A DNA stretch of 64,000 bases from Verminephrobacter eiseniae EF01-2 (lineage in GTDB: Bacteria > Pseudomonadota > Gammaproteobacteria > Burkholderiales > Burkholderiaceae_C). Position 1 is the stretch's first letter. Every line of letters starts with the position of its first letter. The position numbers and the translations under genes were made by a program. Below, piece by piece: positions 29,577-38,133 of this stretch. Location of the stretch: the NCBI RefSeq assembly GCF_000015565.1, contig NC_008786.1:4886501-4950500 (forward strand). The letters run 5' to 3'. The notes under the pieces are model-generated. The model was not told the DNA's origin and searched no databases. It worked only from the letters and a program-made list of their open reading frames with translations.

Positions 29577-30511
29577 TGGTTTTATCGGTACTGGAAATGC
29601 GCCATCTGCGCACGCTGGCCGCTTTGCGCGCCACGGGAAGCCTGGTGCGCGCGGCGCAACTGCTCAACCTCACGCAATCGGCGCTATCGCACCAGATCAA
29701 GCTGCTGGAAGATCATTTCGGCGCCGCGTTGTTCGAGCGCAAGTCCGTGCCGCCGCAGTTCAGCCATGCGGGCCTGCGCCTGCTCGAACTGGCCGACGCT
29801 GCGCTGCCCCTGGTCGAGGCTGCCGAGCGCGACCTGGCGCGGCTGTCCTCGGGCAAGTCGGGGCAGTTGCGCATCGTCGTCGAATGCCACACCTGCTTTG
29901 ACTGGCTGATGCCGGCGATGGATGCTTTTCGCCAGCGCTGGCCCGAGGTCGAACTGGACATCGTCTCGGGCTTTCATGCCGACCCGATTGCGCTGGTGCT
30001 GCAAGGCCGTGCCGAGGTCGCGATCGTCTCCGAACGGGACCCGGCCGAGACGGTGGACTACCACGCGCTGTTTCGCTTCGAGATCGTGGCGCTGCTGGCC
30101 AACGGCCATGCGCTGACCAGGCACAGCCACCTCGCGGCAGAGCACTTTGCCGATCAGACCCTGATCACCTACCCGGTGCCTGACGAAATGCTGGACATCG
30201 TGCGCCAGGTGTTGCAGCCTGCGGGCGTGCAGCCGGCACAGCGGCGCACCACCGAACTGACCATTGCGATGCTGCAACTGGTGGCCAGCGGACGCGGCAT
30301 TGCCGCGCTGCCGCTGTGGGCGGTTCAAGGCTATCTGGAGCGCGGCTATGTCAGCGCCAGACCGATAAGGACCACGGGCAGCGCAAGGCTTACCGGCGAG
30401 TTGCACCTGGCCTGCAGCGCCGCCACATCAGGCCAGAGCTGGCTGGCGGACTTTGTGCACAGCACCCGGCACAGCTGCTTTACCAGCCTGCCGGAGATCG
30501 AATTGCTGTAG
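29576..30511 (+). CDS. metR: LysR-family regulator of methionine synthesis
   Basis: The product is up to 311 residues. The helix-turn-helix is near residues 10-65 (RHLRTLAALRATGSL, LNLTQSALSHQIKLLEDHFG), followed by the effector domain that binds homocysteine in MetR proteins. Divergence from metE and the intervening MetR box support the assignment. The start is uncertain: ATG at 29576 overlaps the operator and lacks a clear ribosome binding site; ATG at 29597 (MRHLRTL) is an alternative that gives a more typical N-terminus. Confidence 0.9.
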   Translation: MVLSVLEMRHLRTLAALRATGSLVRAAQLLNLTQSALSHQIKLLEDHFGAALFERKSVPPQFSHAGLRLLELADAALPLVEAAERDLARLSSGKSGQLRIVVECHTCFDWLMPAMDAFRQRWPEVELDIVSGFHADPIALVLQGRAEVAIVSERDPAETVDYHALFRFEIVALLANGHALTRHSHLAAEHFADQTLITYPVPDEMLDIVRQVLQPAGVQPAQRRTTELTIAMLQLVASGRGIAALPLWAVQGYLERGYVSARPIRTTGSARLTGELHLACSAATSGQSWLADFVHSTRHSCFTSLPEIELL

Positions 30512-30539
30512 TGGCGCCAGCGCGGTTTTTCATGCCGGG

Positions 30540-32030
30540 TCACGGGCCATTGGCGCCACTCGGGCCACTCGGGCCATTGGCGCTACTTACGCCATTGGCG
30601 CCACTCCCCGCCCGGTTCTGCACCGGGTAGGGCGTCAGCGTCCGCCGGTTCTCATCGATGTCGATCTGCCGGCCGATGAACGGAAAGGCCCGCTGCGGGC
30701 AGGCCTCGCGTTCACAGACCTTGCAGCCCATGCCGATCGGCGTGGGCACCTGCGGGTCCTTCAGGTCCAGGCCCTTGGCGTAGACCAGGCGCGGCGCATG
30801 TTGGATATCGCAACCCAGGCCGATGGCAAAGGTCTTGCCCGGTTGGCCGTAGCCTTCTTGCGCGCTCGACACGCTGCGCGCCACCCACAGGTAGGCGCGG
30901 CCATCGGGCATGCGCGCCAACTGGGTCAGGATGCGGCCCGGCTGTGCGAAAGCCTCGTAGACGTTCCACAGCGGACAGGTGCCGCCCGCCCTGGAAAAGT
31001 GGAAATGCGTGGCCGACTGGCGCTTGGAGATATTGCCGGCACGGTCCACCCGGACGAAAAAAAACGGCACGGCGCGCGCTGACGGGCGCTGCAAGGTGCT
31101 CAGGCGGTGGCACACGGTCTCAAAGCCGACCCCGAAGCGCCGGCCCAGCCGATCGATGTCGTAGCGCCACGCCTCGGCCGCCTCCAGAAAGCGGGTGTAC
31201 GGCAGCAACAGGGCGCCGGCGAAATAGTTCGCCAGCCCTATGCGCGCCAGCGCGCGCGCCGGCTCGCACGACAGGTCTGCGCTGGCTGAAAGTCGGTGCA
31301 GCATGTCGCTCATTTCCAGAAAGGCCAGTTGCGTGGCCATCTGGAAAGCGGCCTGCCCGGCATCCAGGCTGGCCGACAGTTGCAGCAGCCGGCGCTGCGG
31401 GTCGTAGCAGCGCTGCACGGTGTCCCCGCTGTCCGGGTCGGTCTGCACCACGCGCACGGCATGGCGCTGCTGCAACCGGCGCTCCAGCCCTTGGGCGACT
31501 GATTCGCTGCCGGCCCACTCGGCCGCCATGCGTTCGGCGGCCTCGTCCAGTTCGCCGATATGGTTCTGCCGCGCCGTGAAAAAGTCGCGCACTTCTTCGT
31601 AGGGCATCGGCGGGATGCCGGGCAGGCCGCTGCGCTCGTCGCCCAGCCGCAGGGCCATGTCCTCGATCCGCGCCAGCGCTTCGCGCTGGCGCCCATGCAT
31701 GCGGATCAGGGTGCGGGCCACGGCGGGCATGCCTGCGGCCAGCTCCCTGACCTCGGCCAGCGACACGGTGTCGGGCGCGGCGGCATGTGCCAGCACCTCG
31801 CGCAGATCGGATATCAGGCGCGCCTCGTCATCGTCTGAAAACATCTGCACGTCCAGCCCGAACATGCGGTTGATCTTGAGCAAGACCGCGACCGTCAGCG
31901 GCCGCTGGTTCTGCTCCAACTGGTTGAGGTAGCTGGGCGACAGTTCCAGCGCATGCGCCAGCGCGGCCTGGTTCATCCCGCGCTCTTCGCGCAGGCGCCG
32001 CAAACGAACGCCGATGAAGGTTTTTCTCAT
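30540..32030 (-). CDS. XRE-family short-chain fatty acyl regulator
   Basis: The product has 496 residues from the ATG at 32030 (MRKTFIGVRLRRLREERG). An XRE helix-turn-helix occupies residues about 5-60 (MNQAALAHALELSPSYLNQLEQNQRPLT region). A central IrrE/ImmA-like domain without an HExxH motif and the C-terminal cysteine-rich block GMGCKVCEREACPQR are typical of the RamB/PrpR-like regulators of acetate and propionate metabolism. Divergence from prpC fits a role in the 2-methylcitrate cycle. The last 20 residues are Ser/Asn/Gly/Pro repeats encoded by short gccattggcgccactcgg units, absent from usual family members. Confidence 0.88.
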   Translation of the reverse strand: MRKTFIGVRLRRLREERGMNQAALAHALELSPSYLNQLEQNQRPLTVAVLLKINRMFGLDVQMFSDDDEARLISDLREVLAHAAAPDTVSLAEVRELAAGMPAVARTLIRMHGRQREALARIEDMALRLGDERSGLPGIPPMPYEEVRDFFTARQNHIGELDEAAERMAAEWAGSESVAQGLERRLQQRHAVRVVQTDPDSGDTVQRCYDPQRRLLQLSASLDAGQAAFQMATQLAFLEMSDMLHRLSASADLSCEPARALARIGLANYFAGALLLPYTRFLEAAEAWRYDIDRLGRRFGVGFETVCHRLSTLQRPSARAVPFFFVRVDRAGNISKRQSATHFHFSRAGGTCPLWNVYEAFAQPGRILTQLARMPDGRAYLWVARSVSSAQEGYGQPGKTFAIGLGCDIQHAPRLVYAKGLDLKDPQVPTPIGMGCKVCEREACPQRAFPFIGRQIDIDENRRTLTPYPVQNRAGSGANGVSSANGPSGPSGANGP

Positions 32031-32235
32031 CGCGCAGACTGTACAACGGCGCCCTGGCCGCGCCCCAGGCGATTTGCAGGATTTGCAAACTGGCCCCATT
32101 GGCCTTGCTTTCATTCGCCAATTCAGTCCTTCCACCGGGCGCTCTTGCTGCGTACATTGCAAAGCATGACGCCACCCACCGCACCGATCGGCCTTTGCCG
32201 CGCAGCGCATCCGGCCAGCGCATCCGGCCAGCGCA

Positions 32236-32636
32236 ACGCTGGCGCAGATGCTGGAAGTGATCTTGCCCGACCAGGCCCACCATTACGGCCCGCGGTTCGC
32301 GGGCCATGCGCTGAACCTGCTGTCCGAAGCCGCCTTCGTGGCCGCCCGCCGGCATGCGCGTGGGGTGGGGTGGCGTGGCGCGGCGCGGTGGTGATGGCCA
32401 TGGCCATGGCCGCTCGCAGCCCGGTGCGCAGCCCGGTGCGCCTGGGCGCAGCGCTGGAGCCGACGGCATGCATCGAGCGCTGCGGCCGCAGTTCCATGAC
32501 GGTGCCGTTCCAGGGCCGGGCCGAGACCCTGGCCAGGGGTGCCACGAGGCAGGCCCTGGACGCCCGTTTCGGGATGCTGGCGCTGGATGCCCACGGGCGG
32601 CCCAGGCGCCACACGACTTTCAAGGAGCCACGATGA
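32236..32636 (+). pseudogene. Acyl-CoA thioesterase (hotdog fold), frameshifted remnant
   Basis: The first part, in the frame of 32236, reads LAQMLEVILPDQAHHYGPRF and [23 protein letters not shown], matching the N-terminal half of YciA-type thioesterases. That frame runs into a stop near 32390. The remaining half continues in another frame: [33 protein letters not shown] and [20 protein letters not shown], ending at the TGA of 32634-32636. One or more indels around 32360-32410, in a low-complexity ggcatgg-rich stretch, explain the break. The stop overlaps the prpC start codon (ATGA), so the intact gene was once translationally coupled to prpC. A tandem 13-bp repeat gcgcatccggcca precedes it. 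Confidence 0.75.
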
Positions 32637-33787
32637 ACGACATGACCCGCGCCGGCGCGAAGCCGAAAAAATCCGTCGCCCTTTCGGGCGTCACCGCCGG
32701 CAACACCGCGCTGTGCAGCGTGGGCCGCACCGGCTGCGACCTGCACTACCGCGGCTACGACATCCTGGACATCGCCGAGGTCTGCGAATTCGAGGAGATC
32801 GCCCACCTGCTGGTGCACGGCAAGCTGCCCACCGTTGCCGGGTTGCGCACCTACAAAGCCAGGCTCCGGGCCATGCGCGGCGTGCCCGCCAGCGTCAAGT
32901 CGGCGCTGGAACAAATCCCTGCCAGCGCGCACCCGATGGACGTGCTGCGCAGCGGCGTGTCGGCGCTGGGCTGCGCGCTGCCGGAAAAGGACGGGCACCA
33001 CGCGCCGGGCGCGCGCGACATCGCCGACCGGCTGCTGGCCTCGCTCGGCTCCATGCTGCTGTACTGGTACCACTGGTCCACCCAGGGCAGGCGCATCGAG
33101 CCGGAGACCGACGACGACTCCATCGGCGCGCATTTCCTGCACCTGCTGCACGGCAGCAAGCCCTGTGCCGCGTGGGAACGCGCGATGCACACCTCGCTGA
33201 ACCTGTACGCCGAGCACGAGTTCAACGCCTCGACCTTCGCCGCGCGCGTGATCGCCGGCACCGGCAGCGACATGCACTCGGCCATCGTCGGCGCCATCGG
33301 CGCACTGCGCGGCCCCAAGCACGGCGGCGCCAACGAGATGGCGTTCGAGATCCAAAAGCGCTACGACGACCCCGATCAGGCCGAGGCCGACATCCGCCGC
33401 CGCGTGGCGGCCAAGGAAGTGGTGACCGGCTTCGGCCACCCGGTCTACACCGTCAGCGACCCGCGCAGCGCGGTCATCAAAGGCGTGGCCCGGGCGCTGG
33501 CGCAACGGGCCGGCTCGACCAGGATGTTCGACATTGCCGAGCGGCTGGAGTCGGTGATGTGGCAGGCCAGGAAGATGTTCCCCAACCTCGACTGGTTCAG
33601 CGCCGTCAGCTACCACATGATGGGCGTGCCGACGGCCATGTTCACGCCCTTGTTCGTGATCGCGCGCACCAGCGGCTGGGCGGCCCACATCATCGAGCAG
33701 CGCATCGACGACAAGATCATCCGCCCCGGCGCCCACTACACCGGGCCAGAGAACCTGGCGTTCCTGCCCATCCAGGAGCGCAAGTGA
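32633..33787 (+). CDS. prpC: 2-methylcitrate synthase
   Basis: The product has 384 residues. It condenses propionyl-CoA with oxaloacetate to 2-methylcitrate, the entry to propionate catabolism. Citrate-synthase-type features are present: GYDILDIAE, the histidine in [13 protein letters not shown], the histidine in [13 protein letters not shown] and the catalytic aspartate region near [11 protein letters not shown]. The short N-terminus and [15 protein letters not shown] distinguish PrpC from GltA. The ATG at 32633 follows AGGAG. prpB and acnD, usually adjacent, are absent here. The divergent XRE regulator at 30540-32030 is the likely controller. Confidence 0.92.
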   Translation: MNDMTRAGAKPKKSVALSGVTAGNTALCSVGRTGCDLHYRGYDILDIAEVCEFEEIAHLLVHGKLPTVAGLRTYKARLRAMRGVPASVKSALEQIPASAHPMDVLRSGVSALGCALPEKDGHHAPGARDIADRLLASLGSMLLYWYHWSTQGRRIEPETDDDSIGAHFLHLLHGSKPCAAWERAMHTSLNLYAEHEFNASTFAARVIAGTGSDMHSAIVGAIGALRGPKHGGANEMAFEIQKRYDDPDQAEADIRRRVAAKEVVTGFGHPVYTVSDPRSAVIKGVARALAQRAGSTRMFDIAERLESVMWQARKMFPNLDWFSAVSYHMMGVPTAMFTPLFVIARTSGWAAHIIEQRIDDKIIRPGAHYTGPENLAFLPIQERK

Positions 33788-33975
33788 GCCGCCAGGCAGG
33801 CCCCGGGCCGGCTCCGTGCACACCGGGCGCCGGCCGATCGCGCGTCGCGGGCCAGGCCCCGGCTGCACACAAAAGCCGGCGGAAAACGACGGCCATGAGC
33901 AGCGGCATCGGGCGCTCACCCGCCCTGCCCCGGCGCTTTTTGTGGTGCTTCTTGCAGCGCTTTTTACGGCGCTTT

Positions 33976-34665
33976 CTACGGCGCTTCTTGCGACGTTGCG
34001 GCACGGCTTTGCCCCGCAGTCGCCGCCGTGGTCACGAGTGCCGCAGCGAACGCATCGATGATCTGGCGCAGCGCCGCCTGCCGGAGCTTGAGCGCGGCCT
34101 GGTTGACCACCAGGCAGGCGCTGATGTCCATGATGCGCTCGACCTCCAGCAACTGGTTGGCCCGGAGGGTGTTGCCGCTGGAGACCAGATCGACGATGGC
34201 ATCGGCCAGCCCGGTGAGCGGGGCCAGTTCCATGCTGCCGTAGAGCTTGACCATGTCCACATGCACGCCCTTGCCGGCAAAAAAATCGCGCGCGATGTTG
34301 CTGTACTTGGTGGCCAACTTCAGGCGCGCGCCCTGCCGGACGGCCAGCGCGTAGTCAAAGTCCTGGCGCACCGCGACGCTGACGCGGCACCGGGCGATGC
34401 CCAGGTCGAGCGGCTGGTACAGGCCCTGGCCGCCATGCTCGATCAACTGGTCCTTGCCCGCCACGCCGATGTCGGCGCCGCCGTATTGCACATAGGTGGG
34501 CACATCGGTGGCGCGCACCAGCACCACGCGCACATCGGGCCGGTTGGTGGGCAAGATGAGCTTGCGCGATCGGTCCGGATCGCCCTGCACCTCGATGCCG
34601 GCCGCTGCCAGCAGGGGCCGGGTCTCGTCGAAGATGCGGCCCTTGGACAGCGCCAGGGTGATCAT
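33976..34665 (-). CDS. hisG: ATP phosphoribosyltransferase, short form
   Basis: The product has 229 residues from the ATG at 34665 ([15 protein letters not shown]). It catalyses the first step of histidine synthesis and in its short form needs HisZ. Conserved segments are [31 protein letters not shown]-like [13 protein letters not shown], and the PRPP loop [16 protein letters not shown]. The frame is open 69 bp further to 34734, where an ATG overlaps the murA stop, but those codons are a REP-like repeat copy, so 34665 is preferred. It is the last gene of the murA operon in this window: hisD and later his genes, which normally follow in Burkholderiales, are missing. Confidence 0.93.
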   Translation of the reverse strand: MITLALSKGRIFDETRPLLAAAGIEVQGDPDRSRKLILPTNRPDVRVVLVRATDVPTYVQYGGADIGVAGKDQLIEHGGQGLYQPLDLGIARCRVSVAVRQDFDYALAVRQGARLKLATKYSNIARDFFAGKGVHVDMVKLYGSMELAPLTGLADAIVDLVSSGNTLRANQLLEVERIMDISACLVVNQAALKLRQAALRQIIDAFAAALVTTAATAGQSRAATSQEAP

Positions 34666-34680
34666 GCCGCGCACTGGAAC

Positions 34681-34733
34681 ACCTGCGTCTTCGGCTGCGG
34701 TAGGAGCGCCCTCGGGCGGCCGGGCGGCTCTCA
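34681..34733 (-). repeat. REP-like hairpin element between murA and hisG
   Basis: On the minus strand it starts at the murA TGA and reads GAGAGCCGCCCGGCCGCCCG, then GGCGCTCCTACCGCAGCCGAAG. It belongs to the same family as 15211-15325 and 59972-60028. It separates the murA stop from the hisG ATG by 65 bp and is readable in the hisG frame without a stop. Confidence 0.75.
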
Positions 34734-36005
34734 TGCCGGCACTCTTTCGATATCGGCGCCTATGCCGTGCAGTTTCGCCTCCATGCAGTCGTAGCCCCGG
34801 TCCAGGTGGTAGATGCGCTCGACCGCCGTCTGGCCCTCGGCCACCAAGCCGGCAATCACCAGGCAGGCCGATGCGCGCAGGTCGGTGGCCATCACCGTGG
34901 CGCCGGACAGGCGGGGCTGGCCTTCGATCACCGCCACCTTGCCGTCCACCTGGATCCGGGCGCCCAGGCGCAGCAGTTCATCGACATGCATGAAGCGGTT
35001 TTCGAAAATCGTCTCGGTCACCGTGGCCGTGCCTTGGGCGATGCAATCGAGGGCCATGAACTGGGCCTGCATGTCGGTGGGAAAGCCCGGGTATTCGGTG
35101 GTGCGAAAGCCCTGGGCCTTGAGCTTGGCGCCGCCCGGGCTTTGCACGCGGATGCCGTCCGCGAGCGCCTGCACATCGGCGCCGGCGGCGCGCAGCTTTT
35201 CGATCACCGCGTCCAGGTGGTCGGCGCGGCCATGGCGCAGCAGCACATCGCCGCCGGTGGCCGCCACGGCGCACAAAAAGGTGCCGGCCTCGATACGGTC
35301 GGCCACCACGCGGTGGCTGCAGCCGTGCAGCCGGTCCACGCCCTGGATGCGGATGCGGCTGCTGCCGTGGCCTTCGATCTGCGCCCCCATGGCGATCAGC
35401 ATCTCGGCCAGGTCGGCGATCTCGGGCTCCTGGGCCGCGTTCTCCAGCACCGTCTCGCCCTCGGCCAGCGTGGCGGCCATCAGGAAGTTTTCCGTGCCGG
35501 TGACGGTGATCATGTCGGTGGCGATATGGGCGCCCTTCAGGCGCCTGCGGCCTGCGGACAGCCTGGCGATCATGTCGCCATGCTCGACCACGATGTCCGC
35601 CCCCATGGCGGTCAGGCCCTTGATATGCTGGTCCACCGGGCGCGAGCCGATCGCGCAGCCACCGGGCAGCGACACCTTGGCCGCGCCCCGGCGCGCCAGC
35701 AGCGGGCCCAGGACCAGCACCGAGGCGCGCATGGTCTTGACCAACTCGTAGGGGGCTTCGGGGGTATGGAGCGCGCCGGCATCGATGCGCAGCGGGCCGT
35801 CGTCCGAGCGCTCGACCCCCACGCCCATGTGGTGCAGCAGGCGCAGCATGGTGCTCACATCCTGCAACCGGGGCATGTTCAGCAGGGTCACCGGCTCGGC
35901 GCTGAGCAGCGCGGCGCACAGTTGCGGCAGGGCCGCGTTCTTGGCGCCGGAAACCGGCACCTCGCCATGCAGGCGGCGCCCGCCACGGATCAGGAGCCGG
36001 TCCAT
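34731..36005 (-). CDS. murA: UDP-N-acetylglucosamine 1-carboxyvinyltransferase
   Basis: The product has 424 residues. It is the first committed step of peptidoglycan synthesis, adding enolpyruvate to UDP-GlcNAc. [16 protein letters not shown] at the N-terminus and the loop [15 protein letters not shown] with the reactive Cys117 (fosfomycin target) are diagnostic; the repeated inside-out barrel runs to [16 protein letters not shown] near the end. The ATG at 36005 has a GGGGGCG-type ribosome binding site. It follows bolA on the same strand and precedes hisG, the conserved Burkholderiales order. Confidence 0.95.
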
Positions 36006-36084
36006 GCCGCGCCCCCGCAAACCGGCAGGACTGCGCCGCCGGCGCATGTCCTGCTTGCGCCACCGGCCGGCAACGGGCGGCCGA

Positions 36085-36333
36085 TCATGGCTGCTGCCCC
36101 TGGACGGCCCATTCCGCCGGGGTATAGGTTTTCATCGACAGCGCATGCACTTCGTCGGTCTGCATGCTCGTGCCCAGCGTGGCGTAGACGCGCTGGTGGC
36201 GCGCGATGGCGCGCAGGCCCTCGAACTCGGGCGAGACGATGCTGGCATACCAGTGGCGGCCATCGCCGGTGAGCGTGATGTGCGTGCAGGCCAAGCCTGC
36301 GGCGATGCGCTGGCGCAGTTCTTCAGCGGTCAT
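36085..36333 (-). CDS. BolA-family protein
   Basis: The product has 82 residues from the ATG at 36333 ([19 protein letters not shown]). The class II KH-like fold is recognisable through [26 protein letters not shown] and the C-terminal [14 protein letters not shown]. Proteins of this IbaG/YrbA type partner monothiol glutaredoxins in iron-sulfur cluster handling. Its place upstream of murA is conserved in proteobacteria. Confidence 0.88.
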
Positions 36334-36352
36334 GGTGGTGGTGGGCGATGGG

Positions 36353-37108
36353 TCAGTGGCGGATTTTGTAGCCGGTGCGCAGCAACTGCATGGCCAATGC
36401 AGCCACGGCCAGCCAGGCTGCGCCGACGATGGCCAGACTGAGCCAGGGCGAAACGTCGCTCTGGCCAAAAAAGCCGTAACGAAAGCCGTCGATCATGTAG
36501 AAGAACGGGTTCAGGTGGCTGACCGTCTGCCAGAACGGCGGCAGCGACTGTATCGAATAGAACACGCCCGACAAAAAGGTCATCGGCATGATGATGAAGT
36601 TCTGGAACGCCGCCATCTGGTCGAACTTGTCCGCCCACAGGCCGGCGATCAGCCCCAGGGTGGCCAGCAGCGCCGCCCCGAGCAACGCAAAAACGATGAT
36701 CCACAGCGGCGCGGCGAATTCGGGAACCGCAAACGCCAGCGTGACGATGAACACCCCCAGCCCGACCACCAGCCCGCGCACGATCGACGAGCCCACATAG
36801 GCCACGAACCAGGCCCGGTGCGACAGCGGCGTGAGCAGCAAGAACACCAGGCTGCCCATGATCTTGCTCTGGACGAGGCTCGACGAACTATTGGCAAAAG
36901 CGTTTTGCAGCACGCTCATCATCACCAGGCCGGGCACCAGGAAGGCGGTGTAGCTGATGCGCTGGTAGACCTTCACATGATCTTCGAGCACATGGCCAAA
37001 GATCAGCAGGTACAGCACGGCGGTCAGCACCGGCGCGGCCACGGTCTGGAAGCTGACCTTCCAAAAGCGCAGCACTTCCTTGCAGAAAAGGGTTTGCCAG
37101 CCGGTCAT
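36353..37108 (-). CDS. ABC-2 type transporter permease
   Basis: The product has 251 residues with six membrane helices. It has the ABC-2 family pattern: cytoplasmic N-terminus FCKEVLRFWKVSFQTV, then FLVPGLVMMSVLQNAFANSS and the PLSYLSGVFYS-like signature as MTFLSGVFYSIQSLP before the last helices. Its start overlaps the stop of the upstream ATPase gene by 4 bp (ATGA), so the two make one transporter (YadH/YadG-like). In this operon position the transporter is often linked to lipid asymmetry or cell-envelope export, but the substrate is not known. Confidence 0.9.
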   Translation of the reverse strand: MTGWQTLFCKEVLRFWKVSFQTVAAPVLTAVLYLLIFGHVLEDHVKVYQRISYTAFLVPGLVMMSVLQNAFANSSSSLVQSKIMGSLVFLLLTPLSHRAWFVAYVGSSIVRGLVVGLGVFIVTLAFAVPEFAAPLWIIVFALLGAALLATLGLIAGLWADKFDQMAAFQNFIIMPMTFLSGVFYSIQSLPPFWQTVSHLNPFFYMIDGFRYGFFGQSDVSPWLSLAIVGAAWLAVAALAMQLLRTGYKIRH

Positions 37109-38052
37109 TGCGGCGCTCCCGTGCCGGCCAGGCCAGTCAGGTTGGATCGGGAGTGGCCGGCCATCACCTGCAGGAACACATCTTCCAGGTCCGGGCGGCG
37201 GATCTCCAGGTCTTGCAGCGCCACCTCCGCCAGGCGCAGCGCCGCCAGATGGCTTTCGATGTCGGCCGCATCCTGCGCGGGCAACTGCACGACGCGCCCG
37301 GTCACCCGCGCCAGGCGGGCCAGCGCCGGCGGCAACGCGATGTCGGTCTTGAATTGCAGCATGCTGCCCGAGGCCGCCGTGAGCAATTGCGAAGTGCTGT
37401 CCAACGCCACCACCTGCCCGGCCTTGAGCATGGCGATGCGGCCGCACAGGGCTTCGGCCTCTTCCAGGTAATGGGTGGTCAGCAGCACGGTATGCCCTTG
37501 CCGGTTCAGCCGGGCGATGAACTGCCACAGCGTCTGGCGCAGTTCCACATCGACGCCGGCCGTAGGCTCGTCGAGCACGATGATGGGCGGCTTGTGCACC
37601 AGGGCCTGGGCCACCAGCACGCGCCGCTTCATGCCGCCGGACAACTGCCGCATATTGGCGTCGGCCCGGTCGGCCAAGCCCAGGCTGACCAGCAGTTCGT
37701 CGATCCAGGCCTCGTTGTTCTTGACGCCAAAGTACCCCGACTGTATGCGCAGCGATTCGCGCACATTGAAGAACGGGTCGAACACCAGTTCCTGCGGCAC
37801 CACGCCCAGCCGGCGCCGGGCCTCGGCGAAGTCGGCCTGCACATCCAGGCCCTGCACCAGCACCCGGCCACTGCTGGCGCGCGCCAGCCCTGCCAGAATG
37901 CTGATGAGGGTGGTTTTGCCGGCCCCGTTCGGGCCCAACAATCCGAAGAATTCGCCTTGCCCTATGTCCAGGCTGACCTGGCTCAGTGCCTGAAAAGGCC
38001 CTTTGGGCGTGGCAAAGGTTTTGGAGACGCCTTGAAATGAAACTGCGGGCAT
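37105..38052 (-). CDS. ABC transporter ATP-binding protein
   Basis: The product has 315 residues. Walker A (GLLGPNGAGKTTL), the signature RQLSGGMKRRV, Walker B (IIVLDEPTAGVD) and the switch histidine in LLTTHYLEEAE are intact. It energises the ABC-2 permease encoded immediately downstream. The ATG at 38052 is the first that gives a normal N-terminus (MPAVSFQGVSKTF). This is the first gene of the ATPase-permease-bolA-murA-hisG operon. Confidence 0.93.
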   Translation of the reverse strand: MPAVSFQGVSKTFATPKGPFQALSQVSLDIGQGEFFGLLGPNGAGKTTLISILAGLARASSGRVLVQGLDVQADFAEARRRLGVVPQELVFDPFFNVRESLRIQSGYFGVKNNEAWIDELLVSLGLADRADANMRQLSGGMKRRVLVAQALVHKPPIIVLDEPTAGVDVELRQTLWQFIARLNRQGHTVLLTTHYLEEAEALCGRIAMLKAGQVVALDSTSQLLTAASGSMLQFKTDIALPPALARLARVTGRVVQLPAQDAADIESHLAALRLAEVALQDLEIRRPDLEDVFLQVMAGHSRSNLTGLAGTGAPQ

Positions 38053-38133
38053 GAAGCCTGCCATTCTAAAGCCATGACCCACGGGCCGCCGCGCGCCGGT
38101 GCCCATTCGACCCGGGGCCCCGGCTGCGCCGCG

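Noticed and set aside
34734..34734. hisG start at the ATG overlapping the murA stop
   Set aside because: The extra 23 codons are a copy of a dispersed repeat and are not found in HisG proteins; kept as a finding but not as the annotated start.
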